Counted from the stretch's first letter, positions 38,470 through 48,037 are shown. The stretch: 64,000 nucleotides of DNA from an uncultured Paracoccaceae bacterium (GCA_937872465.1 CALMSR010000039.1:1-64000); one strand, 5' to 3'. Program-made: numbers and translations. The notes: a model not told the origin generated them from the letters alone.

Positions 38470-39214
38470 GGAGGCCTCCCTCGGGGCTCCAGACATGCAG
38501 CTGCCAGCCGGGGTTCTGCGGGACCAGCCGCGGACGGCCCGCGGGCGAGAGGTCGAGCGGCACCTCCCAGGCCACGCCCGGGCAGATCATGCCGATGGTG
38601 CCGGCCCAGGCGCGCTGCACCGCGCGATGCACATGGCCGCAGAGCACGCCCGCGATGCGCGGATGGCCGGCGACGATCTCGCCCAGCCGGTCGCCGTTCA
38701 CGCAGACATTGGCATCCACGAAGGGAATGCCCGTGGCGAAAGGCTGGTGATGCAGGAAGAGCAGCACCGGCCGGTCGCTTTCGGCCAGCCGGGCGGCGAG
38801 CCAGTCGAGCCGCTCGGCGCAGAGCACGCCACGCGATTCGCCGTCGCCGCCGAGCGAATCGAGCCCGATGAGCCGCAGGGGCCATCCCTCGACGGTGAGG
38901 TGGAACCAGGGCGCCGTTCCGATCGCGATCGGCGTCGGGGCGAGCGCGGCGGCAAAGGCCGCGCGGCGGTCGTGGTTGCCCGGGATCGCGACCATGGGCA
39001 GGTCGAAGCCCGCGATCAGCCGGTTGAAATTGGCGTATTCCTCCGGCGTGCCGTTCTCGGTCAGATCGCCGGTCAGAAGCACGATATCGGGCCGCGGATC
39101 GAAGCCCGCGACCCGCGCCAGCACCGCCGAGAAGGCGGCATCCGCATCATAGCCGCCGAAGAGCCGTGCCCCCGGCGGGCCAAGATGCGGATCGCTGATC
39201 TGCGCGATGATCAT
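38435..39214 (-). CDS. CpdA-like class III cyclic nucleotide phosphodiesterase
   Basis: This 259-residue metallophosphoesterase has the complete dinuclear motif set of CpdA-type cAMP phosphodiesterases: AQISDPHLG, LTGDLTENG, IPGNHDRR, LFLHHQPF and CGHVHRAVQ. CpdA hydrolyses cAMP; related enzymes act on other phosphodiesters. CRP-type sites occur in this window, which suits cAMP signalling but does not prove the substrate. The start at 39214 is ATG. It is 69 bases downstream of the PLP decarboxylase gene on the same strand and could be co-transcribed with it. Confidence 0.88.
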   Translation of the reverse strand: MIIAQISDPHLGPPGARLFGGYDADAAFSAVLARVAGFDPRPDIVLLTGDLTENGTPEEYANFNRLIAGFDLPMVAIPGNHDRRAAFAAALAPTPIAIGTAPWFHLTVEGWPLRLIGLDSLGGDGESRGVLCAERLDWLAARLAESDRPVLLFLHHQPFATGIPFVDANVCVNGDRLGEIVAGHPRIAGVLCGHVHRAVQRAWAGTIGMICPGVAWEVPLDLSPAGRPRLVPQNPGWQLHVWSPEGGLLSHTEYLPGFE

Positions 39215-39283
39215 CGGAACCTCCCGGCGATATTCCGCGAGGTTCCGCTATAGCTGCCCGGATTCCCCGGCGACAGGCCCGCG

Positions 39284-40492
39284 CTACCCGAGAAAGACCG
39301 AATCGAGCGGCGGGAAGCCGTTGAAGCCCACCGAGGAATAGCTCGTCGTATAGGCCCCGGTGCAGAGCACCCGGATGCGGTCGCCCGACCGCAGCGCCAG
39401 GGGCAGCTGGACCGGACGCTTCTCGTAGAGCACGTCGGCGGAATCGCAGGAGGGGCCCGCGAGGATGCAGGGGCCGGTTTCGGCATCGCCGTGGCGCGTT
39501 TCGAACTGGTAGCGGATCGCCTCGTCCATGGTCTCGGCCAGGCCGGAGAACTTGCCGATGTCGAGGAACACCCAGCGATGCAGGTCGTCGTCGTCCTTCC
39601 GCGACACGAGCAGCACCTCGGCCACGATCACGCCGGCCTCGGCGACGAGGCCGCGGCCGGGCTCGGCCATGACCGACACCTCGGTGCCGAAGCGCGCGCG
39701 CACCATCCGCATCACCTCGGCGGCATAGGCGCGGGTCTCGGGCAGCGGATCGCCGTAGAAGGCCGGGAAGCCGCCGCCGATGTTGAGGACCCGCAGGGCA
39801 TGGCCGGCGTCGCGGGCCTCTTCCCAGAGGGCGAGCGCGCCATCGAGCGCGCCGGCCCACATCGCCGGCTCGCGCATCTGGCTGCCGGCGTGGAAGGAGA
39901 TGCCGGCGACGTCGAGCCCGACCGCCCGGCCGAGGTCCATCAGCCGCAGCGCCTCGCGGTGCGAGCAGCCGAACTTGCGGGTGAGCGGCCAGTCCGCCTC
40001 GCTCGCGGTGACCAGCATGCGCAGGATGACGCGCGCGCCGGGCGCGTTTTCGGCGATCTTGTAGATCTCCTCCTCGGCATCCGCCGCGAACTGCCGCACG
40101 CCCACGGAATGGGCATGGGCTATGTCCGCCGCGCGCTTGATCGTGTTGCCGAAGGCGATGTGCTCCGGCGCGACGCCGAGCGAGAGGCAGAGGTCGATCT
40201 CGCCGCGCGAGGCCGCATCGAAATGCGCGCCTTCCGCCAGGAGGGCGCCGATCACCTCGGGCGCGGGATTGGCCTTGACCGCGTAGTGGATCGAGGCATC
40301 GCCCAGGCCGCCCGCCAGCGCGCGGTACTTTCCGCGCAGCATGTCGAGGTCGAAGATCATCGTCGGGCGATCGAAGTCGCGCGAGCGGATGAAGGCATCC
40401 TGGCGTGCCGAGACGGCCGAATCCTGGGGGTGGGCGTCGAACAGGGCAACGCTGCCCGTGAGGGCGGACACATGTCGCATGCGCATCTCCAT
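39284..40492 (-). CDS. PLP-dependent ornithine/diaminopimelate-type decarboxylase (fold III)
   Basis: This 402-residue enzyme belongs to fold-type III decarboxylases, probably ornithine or lysine/ornithine decarboxylase of polyamine synthesis. The PLP lysine is in HYAVKANPAPEV (K73). Further marks are FGCSHREALRL, SFHAGSQMREPAMW, LNIGGGFPAFYG, MAEPGRGLVAEAG and the C-terminal GPSCDSADVLYEK with the catalytic cysteine. Three in-frame ATGs lie at 40492, 40486 and 40480; a GGAG precedes the last at a good distance, so the true start may be 40480. Confidence 0.92.
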   Translation of the reverse strand: MEMRMRHVSALTGSVALFDAHPQDSAVSARQDAFIRSRDFDRPTMIFDLDMLRGKYRALAGGLGDASIHYAVKANPAPEVIGALLAEGAHFDAASRGEIDLCLSLGVAPEHIAFGNTIKRAADIAHAHSVGVRQFAADAEEEIYKIAENAPGARVILRMLVTASEADWPLTRKFGCSHREALRLMDLGRAVGLDVAGISFHAGSQMREPAMWAGALDGALALWEEARDAGHALRVLNIGGGFPAFYGDPLPETRAYAAEVMRMVRARFGTEVSVMAEPGRGLVAEAGVIVAEVLLVSRKDDDDLHRWVFLDIGKFSGLAETMDEAIRYQFETRHGDAETGPCILAGPSCDSADVLYEKRPVQLPLALRSGDRIRVLCTGAYTTSYSSVGFNGFPPLDSVFLG

Positions 40493-40742
40493 CAGTCCCG
40501 GGGGATAGGTCCCGGAGTTCCCAAAAGAGACGTTACCGTCGCTGCGTGAGCCGCCCGTGACAGGGACTTACAGAGGCGCGTGCGTTGGCGTCAGATGACG
40601 GCATATGAAGGCAGTTTCCGTCACAATCAAGACAAATCTCGATGATGCCGGAGTTTTTTGCTGCGGTGCGGGATGAGCGTGGCAAACAGATGACGAACGG
40701 TTATCAAAGTGTTAACGCGCGCCCTTGACGGACAGCCCTTTC

Positions 40743-40770
40743 CCGCGCGGCGAATCCGTCCGCCGCGCGG
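40743..40770 (-). terminator. Hairpin between the decarboxylase and copper-chaperone genes
   Basis: CCGCGCGGCG and CGCCGCGCGG form a perfect 10-bp stem around an 8-base loop. It lies just beyond the 3' end of the copper-chaperone gene on the minus strand, so it may end that transcript; no U-tract is visible. Confidence 0.5.
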
Positions 40771-40786
40771 AGGGGGTGGACCCGCG

Positions 40787-41287
40787 TCAGCCGCCGCTGC
40801 CGCTCCCGTGTCCATGCCCCTGGCCTCCGTCCTGGCCGCGCATCAGATCGACCGGGATCGTCACGGGAATCTCACCGGCAGTTTCGAAGACCAGCACCAT
40901 GTCGACGGCGGATCCCGCCGCCATTTCGCCGGTCAGGCCGAGAAACATCACATGCAGGCCGCCGCGCTCGAGCAGCACGGTCTCGCCCGCCGGGATCGGG
41001 ATTCCGCCCTCGACCTGCCGCATCTGGGCGACGCCGTCCTTCATCTGATGCGTGTGCAATTCCACGCGCTCGGCAATGTCGCTGCGCGCTTCGATCAGCC
41101 GGTCGTCGCTGTCGGTCGTGTTGGTGATCGCCATGAAGGCGGCCCCGGTCCGGGCATTGGCGCCGGCGGCCCTGGCATAGCCGTCCTCGATGACGATGCC
41201 GTTCGCCACGGCGAGCACCTCGGCGGAGCCTGCGGCCGGAGCGCTGAGAGCGGCGGCGGCCAGTGCCGCGAGAATCATGTGTCGCAT
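40787..41287 (-). CDS. PCu(A)C-type periplasmic copper chaperone
   Basis: PCu(A)C proteins deliver Cu(I) to the CuA or CuB sites of cytochrome oxidases. The 166-residue protein has a signal peptide (MRHMILAALAAAALSAPAAG, then SAE), a cupredoxin-like fold, and the H(M)x10Mx21HxM copper motif in recognisable form: HTHQM near 78-82, M89, then GGLHVMFLGL with H112 and M114. A His/Gly-rich tail (GQGHGHGSGSGG) may bind extra metal. It is the last gene of a minus-strand pair with a small Cys-rich protein. Confidence 0.9.
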   Translation of the reverse strand: MRHMILAALAAAALSAPAAGSAEVLAVANGIVIEDGYARAAGANARTGAAFMAITNTTDSDDRLIEARSDIAERVELHTHQMKDGVAQMRQVEGGIPIPAGETVLLERGGLHVMFLGLTGEMAAGSAVDMVLVFETAGEIPVTIPVDLMRGQDGGQGHGHGSGSGG

Positions 41288-41332
41288 GTCGGATTCCGTC
41301 TGCTGATGTGCATTCCGTTCTGAATCGGGCGA

Positions 41333-41662
41333 TCAGGCGGTGACGGGCGGTCCCCGGATCCCGCCCGAGCGACCGGGAGGGGACATGACCGGGCGCGTGT
41401 CCCGAGGCGCCGGGGGCAGCAGGAAAGCGAGCGCACGGGCGGGACGATCCGGGCGCGGCGGCTCGGCGGCCAGTACCGGGGCGAGGCAATCCGGGCAGGG
41501 ATGCCGCGCGGTCGCGGGCGGCGCATCGGGAGCAGAATGGGCGCAGATCTCGACGCGGATGCCGTCGGTGCGCGGTATCGCATACGACTCGAGCGCGAAG
41601 CCGGTCAGGGCCAGCAGCTCGACGAGGACGCAGGTCAGGAAGTCGCGGGCGAGGCCTCTCAT
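41333..41662 (-). CDS. Small Cys/Pro-rich envelope protein (DUF2946-like)
   Basis: This 109-residue protein has an N-terminal hydrophobic segment (FLTCVLVELLALTGFALES), then an ICAHSAPDAPP...CPDCLAPVLA cysteine cluster and a proline-rich end finishing with IRGPPVTA. That layout matches DUF2946-like proteins found beside copper chaperones in alphaproteobacteria. A role in copper handling is inferred from the neighbour PCu(A)C gene, 45 bases away. The ATG at 41662 was chosen because the hydrophobic segment follows directly. Confidence 0.75.
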   Translation of the reverse strand: MRGLARDFLTCVLVELLALTGFALESYAIPRTDGIRVEICAHSAPDAPPATARHPCPDCLAPVLAAEPPRPDRPARALAFLLPPAPRDTRPVMSPPGRSGGIRGPPVTA

Positions 41663-41724
41663 CCGGCCTCGATATCCCTCGCGCCGGCCCGGCGCAACGG
41701 CCGGGGGGGTCGGGGAAGGCCGGC

Positions 41725-42012
41725 TCAGCCCGCCGACTGCGCCTTGGCGATCTCGCGCTTCATCCGAAGCGCCTTGGGCGACAGGTCGGCATCCGCCGCC
41801 TTGGCGAGGAAGCCGTCGAGCCCGCCGCGATGGTCGACGGTGCGCAGCGCCGCCGCCGAGATGCGGAAGCTCTCGGCGCGGCCCAGGGTCTCGCTGGCCA
41901 GGGTCACCTCGTTGAGGTTCGGCAGGAAGCGGCGCCGGGTCTTGTTGTTGGCGTGGCTCACGTTGTTGCCGGTCATCGGCGCCTTGCCGGTCAGTTCGCA
42001 GCGGCGGGACAT
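41725..42012 (-). CDS. rpmB: 50S ribosomal protein L28
   Basis: L28 is a small 23S-rRNA-binding protein of the large ribosomal subunit. The 95-residue protein has the alphaproteobacterial length and signature [20 protein letters not shown], followed by [13 protein letters not shown] and the conserved [20 protein letters not shown]. Zinc-type CxxC pairs are absent. The start at 42012 is ATG. It is separated from meaB upstream by 96 bases. Confidence 0.97.
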   Translation of the reverse strand: MSRRCELTGKAPMTGNNVSHANNKTRRRFLPNLNEVTLASETLGRAESFRISAAALRTVDHRGGLDGFLAKAADADLSPKALRMKREIAKAQSAG

Positions 42013-42108
42013 TGGTCTCGGTCCTCGTTTCGGTCGCAGGAGGGACGGGCGGCCGGGCCGGGCGTCCTGAATATCGAAGCGGCCTGATAGCCAAGCCCCC
42101 CCTGCCCG

Positions 42109-43116
42109 TCAAGGGCGAAGCGGCGCGAAGGCGTCGAGCAATTGCTCGGCCGCGAGATCGGGCGGCAGCCGCCCGGCCGCGACCGATGCCGCGAGCTCGC
42201 GGCGCAGGCGCCGTGCCGCGGGGTCGGCGTCGAGGCGGGCGATGAGGCCCGCTTCGACCGCCCGCTCGAACCAGGCCTCCATCTGGACGCGTCGCCGCTC
42301 GGCCCAGGCGCCGCTCGCCTGCCGCGCCTGGACCAGCGTCTCGATGGCCTGCCAGGCTTCGCGAAGCCCGTCGCCGGTGCGGGCCGAGACGCAGAGCGCC
42401 ACGGGATAGCCTTCCGGATCGCCGGCGGGCGGGCGCATGAGGCGCAGCGCGCCCGCATATTCCGCCCGCGTGCGCATGGCGTCCTCGACGAGCGAGCCGT
42501 CGGCCTTGTTGACGAGAAGCAGGTCGGCCATCTCCATGATGCCGCGCTTGACGCCCTGCAGCTCGTCGCCTCCCGCCGGGGCGAGCATCAGGACGAAGAT
42601 GTCGGTCAGTTCGGCGACCATGGTCTCGGACTGGCCGACCCCGACCGTCTCCACCAGCACCAGATCCGCGCCCCAGGCCTCGACCAGGCGGATGGTCTCG
42701 CGGGTGCGGCGGCCGACGCCGCCGAGCGCGGCCTGGCTCGGCGAGGGGCGGATGAAGGCGTTCGGCGACCGCGCCAGCCTTTCCATCCGGGTCTTGTCGC
42801 CGAGGATCGAGCCGCCCGAGCGCGACGACGAGGGGTCGACGGCGAGAACCGCGATGCGGCGCCCCGCCTCGGCCAGCATGAGCCCGAGCCGCTCGATCAG
42901 GCTCGATTTTCCCACCCCCGGCGTCCCGGTCATGCCGAGGCGGAGTGCGGGCGGGTCGCGCGGCTCGAGCCCGGCGAGAAGCTCCCGGGCCGCGCGGCGG
43001 TGGTCGGGGCGCGTCGATTCGACGAGCGTGATCGCGCGGGCGAGCGCCCGGCGATCGCCCGACGCGAGCCGTTCCGCCAGTCCGGCCGCCCGATCCATCC
43101 GGTCTCCATCACGCAA
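42109..43116 (-). CDS. meaB: MeaB-type G3E GTPase, methylmalonyl-CoA mutase chaperone
   Basis: MeaB (ArgK) is a GTPase that loads and protects adenosylcobalamin in methylmalonyl-CoA mutase. The 335-residue protein shows the P-loop GTPGVGKSS (64-72), VDPSSSRSGGSILGDKTRM, the switch II-like VETVGVGQSE, and NKADG for guanine specificity. The mutase gene is not in the window. Two starts are possible: 43116 or the ATG at 43098 (MDRAAGL). Confidence 0.93.
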   Translation of the reverse strand: MRDGDRMDRAAGLAERLASGDRRALARAITLVESTRPDHRRAARELLAGLEPRDPPALRLGMTGTPGVGKSSLIERLGLMLAEAGRRIAVLAVDPSSSRSGGSILGDKTRMERLARSPNAFIRPSPSQAALGGVGRRTRETIRLVEAWGADLVLVETVGVGQSETMVAELTDIFVLMLAPAGGDELQGVKRGIMEMADLLLVNKADGSLVEDAMRTRAEYAGALRLMRPPAGDPEGYPVALCVSARTGDGLREAWQAIETLVQARQASGAWAERRRVQMEAWFERAVEAGLIARLDADPAARRLRRELAASVAAGRLPPDLAAEQLLDAFAPLRP

Positions 43117-43216
43117 GCTTCACCGGGGCCCGAAGGTTTCACCCTTGGCCTTGGCCAGCCTCTTTGGCATATCCGGCCGGGCCTGTCTCCCGACAACCGA
43201 CTTCCGGAGTTCCCGA

Positions 43217-43942
43217 ATGTTCTGCCCGAAATGGTCCCGTGCATTGACCGGCCCGGCCCTGGCGGTCGCCGCGGCGCTGGCGCCGCTCGGCGCCGCGGCG
43301 GAGGAAGCGACCTTCGACTTCTATATCGCCGGCATCCGGGCCGGCGAGATGACGCTCGACATCGAGACCCGCGACGGCGATTACGCGGCCGCGAGCCGCA
43401 TCGATGCGGCCGGCGTGCTGGGCCTGTTGGTCAGCTTCTACTACGACGGAACGGCCGAGGGGCGGCTCGGCGGCGACGGCAAGGTGGTGCCGCGGCGTTT
43501 CGTGGCGAACTCGAAATCGCCGCGTGCCGAGCGCCATACCGAGATCGACTGGAAGGACGGGACGCCGAGCCGGGTTTCCGTGGAGCCGCCGCGCAAATCC
43601 GCGCCCGATCCCGCCTATCAGGGCGGCACGCTCGATCCGATCTCGGCCGGGGTGGCGATCCTGCGCGACGCGGCGCCCGAGGCGGTCTGCGACACTTCCG
43701 TCGATGTCTTCGACGGCTCGCGGCGTTCCCGCCTGACCCTCGCCAGGCCGGTTGCCGAGGGCGACGCGCTGGTCTGTGCCGGCACCTATTCCCGGCTCGA
43801 AGGCGAGGCGCATTCCCTCTCGAGTGGGAGCGAACACGGTTTCGAGATCGTCTTCCGCCGCAATGCGGCGGGCGTGGCGCAGCTCGAGCGCATCGAGACC
43901 AAGACGGATTTCGGCCTGGCGGTGGTCGAGCGCCGGGGCTGA
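43217..43942 (+). CDS. DUF3108 periplasmic protein
   Basis: This 241-residue exported protein has a signal peptide (to about residue 28, LGAAAEEA), then a beta-rich DUF3108 domain beginning ATFDFYIAGIRAGEMTLDIE and containing SRIDAAGVLGLLVSFYYDGTAEG. Two cysteines (VCDTSVDVF and LVCAGTYS) may form a disulfide. Its function is unknown. The ATG at 43217 lies about 100 bases from the divergent meaB gene; the helicase gene follows by 10 bases and is probably co-transcribed. Confidence 0.86.
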   Translation: MFCPKWSRALTGPALAVAAALAPLGAAAEEATFDFYIAGIRAGEMTLDIETRDGDYAAASRIDAAGVLGLLVSFYYDGTAEGRLGGDGKVVPRRFVANSKSPRAERHTEIDWKDGTPSRVSVEPPRKSAPDPAYQGGTLDPISAGVAILRDAAPEAVCDTSVDVFDGSRRSRLTLARPVAEGDALVCAGTYSRLEGEAHSLSSGSEHGFEIVFRRNAAGVAQLERIETKTDFGLAVVERRG

Positions 43943-43952
43943 CGCCGCCCCG

Positions 43953-46457
43953 ATGCTGGACCTGCCCATCGAGCCGATCCTGCCGCAGCTGGTCGCGGCG
44001 CTGGGGCGCGAGGGCAGGGCGGTGCTCCAGGCGCCGCCCGGGGCCGGCAAGACCACCCGGGTGCCGCTCGCCCTGCTCGCGGCGGGGATCGTTCCCGGCC
44101 GGATCGTCATGCTGGAGCCGCGTCGCATCGCCGCGCGCGCGGCCGCCGAGCGCCTCGCCGCGGGGCTCGGCGAAGCGGTCGGCGGGCGCGTGGGCTATCG
44201 GATCCGCGGCGAGTCCCGTCCCGGCACCGCCATCGAGGTCGTGACCGAGGGCATCCTCACACGGATGCTCCAGGCCGCGCCGGACCTGCCGGGGATCGGC
44301 TGCCTGATCTTCGACGAGTTTCACGAGCGCGGCCTCCACGCCGACCTCGGGCTGGCGCTGGCGCTGGAGGCGAGGGCGGCGCTTCGCCCGGACCTCCTCC
44401 TTCTGGTCATGTCCGCGACCCTCGACGCGGGCCCCGTCGCGGCGCTCATGGGCGATGCGCCCGTCCTGACCGCCGAGGGCCGCGCCCATGCCGTCGAGAC
44501 GCGATGGCTCGATCGGCCATGGCGCGCGGCCGGGGGCGATGTCCGCTTCGAGACGGCGGTTGCGGATCTGACGCTCGCGGCGCTGGCCGGGAGCGAGGGT
44601 GGCGTGCTGGTGTTCCTGCCCGGACAGGCCGAGATCGCGCGGACCGCGGCGCGTCTCGCACCGAGGCTCGGGCTGGGCGTGGTGCTGCAGCCGCTCCATG
44701 GCGGCCTGGGCTTCGCCGAGCAGCGCACCGCGCTCGAGCCGATCGCCAGGGGCCGCAAGCTGGTCCTGGCCACCGCGATCGCGGAGACCTCGCTCACGAT
44801 CCCGGACATCCGCGTGGTGGTCGATAGCGGGCGCGCCCGGCGGGCGAGGTTCGATCCCGGATCCGGCATGAGCCGGCTGGTGACCGAGCGCGTGACCCGG
44901 GCCGAAGCCGAGCAGCGCCGCGGCCGCGCCGGGCGCGTGGCGCCGGGATGGTGCTTCCGCCTCTGGACGCGCGGCGAGGAGGGGGCGCTCGAAGGGCAGC
45001 CGCCGCCGGAGATCGCCGGCACCGACCTTACCGGACTTGCGCTGGAGCTCGCGGTCTGGGGGGTGGCCGAGCCCGGGGAGATGGCCTTCCTGACGGCTCC
45101 GCCGGCGCCCGCCTTGGCCGAGGCGCGGGCGCTCCTGCGCGAACTCGGCGCGCTCGACGCCTCCGGCCGGATCACCGGTCACGGCCGCGAACTCGCCGGC
45201 CTGCCGGTGCATCCGCGCCTGGGGCACATGCTGGTGAAATCGGCGGAGCGCGGGGCCGGTGCCATGGCCGCCGATCTCGCCGCCCTGCTTGAGGCGCGCG
45301 ATCCGTTCCGCCGTGCCGGCGGCGGCCTGCCGGTCGATCTGGCGCCGCGCCTCGGCGCGCTGCGTGATCCGCGCCGGGCCGAGGCCGAGAAGGGTCTCAT
45401 GGCCGACAAGGGGGCGCTCGCCGGAATCCGAGCCGAGGCCCGGCGTCTCGCGGCGCTGGTCCCGCGGATGCGCGGCGAGGGGCTGACCGCGGGCGCCGCG
45501 CTCTCGCTCGCCTATCCCGACCGCATCGGCCAGCGCCGCTCCGGCGCCGCGCCGCGCTACCGTCTCGCCGGGGGCAAGGGCGCGGTCCTGCCCGAGGACG
45601 ACCCGCTGGCGTCGGCGCCCTTCGTGGTCATGGCCGATCTGGACGGAGACCGACGCGAGGCGCGGGTCCGGCGCGCGCTGCCGGTGGCCGAATCCGACCT
45701 CCGGGCGTTGCATTCCGAAAGCCTCAGGCAGGTTGCGATCTGCGAGTGGTCGGTGCGGGAGCGCGCGGTGATCGCGCGGGAGCGGCTGATGCTGGGGGCG
45801 CTCGTGCTCGAGGATCGGCCCTGGACCTCGGTGACGTCCGAGGAGGTGGTCGCGGCGATGATCGCCGGCATTCGCGCGCTGGGCCTCGACGCCTTGCCCT
45901 GGACCGATGCGGCGCGGCGGTTCGTGGCGAGGGTCTGCTGGCTGCGCGATCGCGGCGCCCCGGACCTGCCGGAATTTTCGCCCCAGGCGCTCGCCGACAC
46001 GCTGGAGCAATGGCTCGCGGAGGATCTCGCGGGGATCACCCGCGCCGAGGGCCTCGCCGGGCTCGATCTCGTCGCGGCGCTGTGGCGGCGACTCGACCAT
46101 GCGGATCGCCAGCGCCTCGACCGGCTCGCCCCGGCAAGCTGGTCGGCGCCGACAGGCACCTCGCTCGCCATCGACTATTCCGGCGCCGCACCGGCGGTTT
46201 CCGTGCGCCTGCAGGAGCTCTTCGGCCTCGGCAGCCATCCCGCGATCGGCCCCGACCGCGTGCCGCTGGTGGTCGAGCTCCTTTCCCCGGCGGGGCGTCC
46301 GGTCCAGACGACCACGGATATTCCGGGCTTCTGGACGAATACCTATGCGGAAGTGCGGCGGGATCTGCGCGGCCGCTATCCGCGCCATCCCTGGCCGGAG
46401 AACCCGGCCGAGGCGGCGCCGACGCGTCGGGCGAAGCCCAGGAGCCGGCCGGGCTGA
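43953..46457 (+). CDS. hrpB: ATP-dependent helicase HrpB
   Basis: HrpB is a DEAH-type RNA helicase-like ATPase of poorly known function. The 834-residue protein has the usual length and motifs: Walker A APPGAGKTT (27-35), LIFDEFHERGLHAD (a DEFH form of the DEAH box), MSATLD, AETSLTIPD, QRRGRAGRV, then the HA2-like and the HrpB-specific C-terminal domain ending near TDIPGFWTNTYAEVRRDLRGRYP. The ATG at 43953 follows the DUF3108 stop by 10 bases. Confidence 0.94.
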   Translation: MLDLPIEPILPQLVAALGREGRAVLQAPPGAGKTTRVPLALLAAGIVPGRIVMLEPRRIAARAAAERLAAGLGEAVGGRVGYRIRGESRPGTAIEVVTEGILTRMLQAAPDLPGIGCLIFDEFHERGLHADLGLALALEARAALRPDLLLLVMSATLDAGPVAALMGDAPVLTAEGRAHAVETRWLDRPWRAAGGDVRFETAVADLTLAALAGSEGGVLVFLPGQAEIARTAARLAPRLGLGVVLQPLHGGLGFAEQRTALEPIARGRKLVLATAIAETSLTIPDIRVVVDSGRARRARFDPGSGMSRLVTERVTRAEAEQRRGRAGRVAPGWCFRLWTRGEEGALEGQPPPEIAGTDLTGLALELAVWGVAEPGEMAFLTAPPAPALAEARALLRELGALDASGRITGHGRELAGLPVHPRLGHMLVKSAERGAGAMAADLAALLEARDPFRRAGGGLPVDLAPRLGALRDPRRAEAEKGLMADKGALAGIRAEARRLAALVPRMRGEGLTAGAALSLAYPDRIGQRRSGAAPRYRLAGGKGAVLPEDDPLASAPFVVMADLDGDRREARVRRALPVAESDLRALHSESLRQVAICEWSVRERAVIARERLMLGALVLEDRPWTSVTSEEVVAAMIAGIRALGLDALPWTDAARRFVARVCWLRDRGAPDLPEFSPQALADTLEQWLAEDLAGITRAEGLAGLDLVAALWRRLDHADRQRLDRLAPASWSAPTGTSLAIDYSGAAPAVSVRLQELFGLGSHPAIGPDRVPLVVELLSPAGRPVQTTTDIPGFWTNTYAEVRRDLRGRYPRHPWPENPAEAAPTRRAKPRSRPG

Positions 46458-46552
46458 GGGCCGGGCGAAACGGAGATCCTTGCGTGCGTCGGCTCGCGGG
46501 TGTTTTACTCGCGCTGCGCGGCCGCAGGAGCCGTCAGAACCGGGGGATTACC

Positions 46553-47986
46553 ATGAACGCACCGTTGCGTGAGCCGACCTTCCGCGAATCCGTTGATATC
46601 ATGTTCAACCGGGCGGTGAAGTTCATGGACCTTTCGCCTGGTCTGGAGGAGAAGATCCGGGTCTGCAACTCCACCTATACCGTGCGGTTCGGCGTCCGCC
46701 TGCGGGGAGAGATCAAGACCTTCACCGGGTATCGAAGCGTGCATTCGGAACATATGGAGCCGGTCAAGGGCGGTATCCGTTTCGCCGCCAACGTGCATCA
46801 GGACGAGGTGGAGGCATTGGCCGCGCTGATGACCTTCAAATGCGCGCTCGTCGAGGTTCCCTTCGGGGGCTCGAAGGGCGGTCTGAGGATCGATCCGCGC
46901 GAGTGGGAAGAACATGAGATGGAGCTCATCACCCGCCGCTTCGCCTATGAGCTGGCCAAGCGCGACCTGATCCATCCCTCGCAGAACGTGCCCGCGCCGG
47001 ACATGGGCACCGGCGAGCGCGAGATGGCCTGGATCGTCGACCAGTACCGCCGCATGAACACGACCGACATCAATGCCGCCGCCTGCGTCACCGGAAAGCC
47101 CCTGAATGCCGGAGGGATCGCCGGCCGGGTCGAGGCGACGGGCCGGGGCGTGCAATATTCGCTTCGCGAGTTCTTCCGCCATCCCGACGACATGAAGGTC
47201 GCCGGCTTCGACGGCACGCTCGAGGGCAAGCGGGTGATCGTCCAGGGCCTGGGCAACGTTGGCTACCACGCAGCGAAGTTCCTCTCCGAGGAGGACGGCT
47301 GCCGCATCGTCGGCGTGATCGAGCGGGACGGCGCGATCATCAACGACAAGGGGATCCCGATCGAGTTCCTCAAGACGCACATCGGCGCCACGGGCGGGGT
47401 CAAGGGCTTCCCGCGCGGGACCTATGTGGAGGACGGACACAAGGTTCTCGAAGCGGATTGCGACATCCTGGTTCCCGCGGCGCTCGAATCGGTGATCAAC
47501 CTGGGCAATGCGGAGCGCATCAAGGCGCCGCTGATCGTGGAGGCCGCCAACGGCCCGGTCACGGCCGGCGCCGACGAGATCCTGCGGGCGCGCGGCAAGG
47601 TCATCATGCCGGATCTCTACGTGAACGCCGGCGGCGTGACCGTCAGCTATTTCGAATGGGTGAAGAACCTGAGCCACATCCGGTTCGGGCGGATGCAGCG
47701 CCGGCAGGAAGAAGCCCAGAACGCGTTGATCGTGAACGAGATCGAACGGATCCTGCGGGATTCGGGCGCGACCATGGGCATCTCCGATGCCTTCAAGTCG
47801 GAATACGTCCGGGGTGCGGGGGAACTGGAACTCGTGCGGTCGGGGCTCGACGACACGATGCGCACCGCCTACCAGTCCATGCGCGAGGTCTGGCACGGCC
47901 GCAAGGACGTGGAGGATCTGCGGATCGCGGCCTATATCGTTTCGATCGGTCGCGTGGCGGCGAGCTATCGCTCGAAGGGCCTCTAG
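46553..47986 (+). CDS. Glutamate dehydrogenase (Glu/Leu/Phe/Val dehydrogenase family)
   Basis: This 477-residue enzyme interconverts glutamate and 2-oxoglutarate with NAD(P). The substrate-binding segment PVKGGIRFAANVHQDEV, the catalytic-lysine region MTFKCALVEVPFGGSKGG (about 93-110), PAPDMGTGEREMAWI, the nucleotide fold VQGLGNVGYHAAKF and AALESVINLGNA are all intact. Length and N-terminus fit the hexameric dehydrogenases that are usually NAD-linked in this lineage; the coenzyme is inferred. The ATG at 46553 follows the sequence GCAGGAG. Confidence 0.93.
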   Translation: MNAPLREPTFRESVDIMFNRAVKFMDLSPGLEEKIRVCNSTYTVRFGVRLRGEIKTFTGYRSVHSEHMEPVKGGIRFAANVHQDEVEALAALMTFKCALVEVPFGGSKGGLRIDPREWEEHEMELITRRFAYELAKRDLIHPSQNVPAPDMGTGEREMAWIVDQYRRMNTTDINAAACVTGKPLNAGGIAGRVEATGRGVQYSLREFFRHPDDMKVAGFDGTLEGKRVIVQGLGNVGYHAAKFLSEEDGCRIVGVIERDGAIINDKGIPIEFLKTHIGATGGVKGFPRGTYVEDGHKVLEADCDILVPAALESVINLGNAERIKAPLIVEAANGPVTAGADEILRARGKVIMPDLYVNAGGVTVSYFEWVKNLSHIRFGRMQRRQEEAQNALIVNEIERILRDSGATMGISDAFKSEYVRGAGELELVRSGLDDTMRTAYQSMREVWHGRKDVEDLRIAAYIVSIGRVAASYRSKGL

Positions 47987-48003
47987 CAGAGGTCTTCTCC
48001 GCC

Positions 48004-48037
48004 CGTTCCGGCCTGGCGAGGCGCCCGGGCCGGAACG
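48004..48037 (+). terminator. Hairpin downstream of the glutamate dehydrogenase gene
   Basis: CGTTCCGGCC and GGCCGGAACG form a perfect 10-bp stem with a 14-base loop 17 bases after the stop codon. The loop is long and no strong U-tract follows, so it may be an imperfect terminator. Confidence 0.5.

Noticed and set aside
43431..46388. Long minus-strand open frame opposite hrpB
   Set aside because: Same antisense effect; low-complexity composition and no domain, versus a complete helicase on the plus strand.
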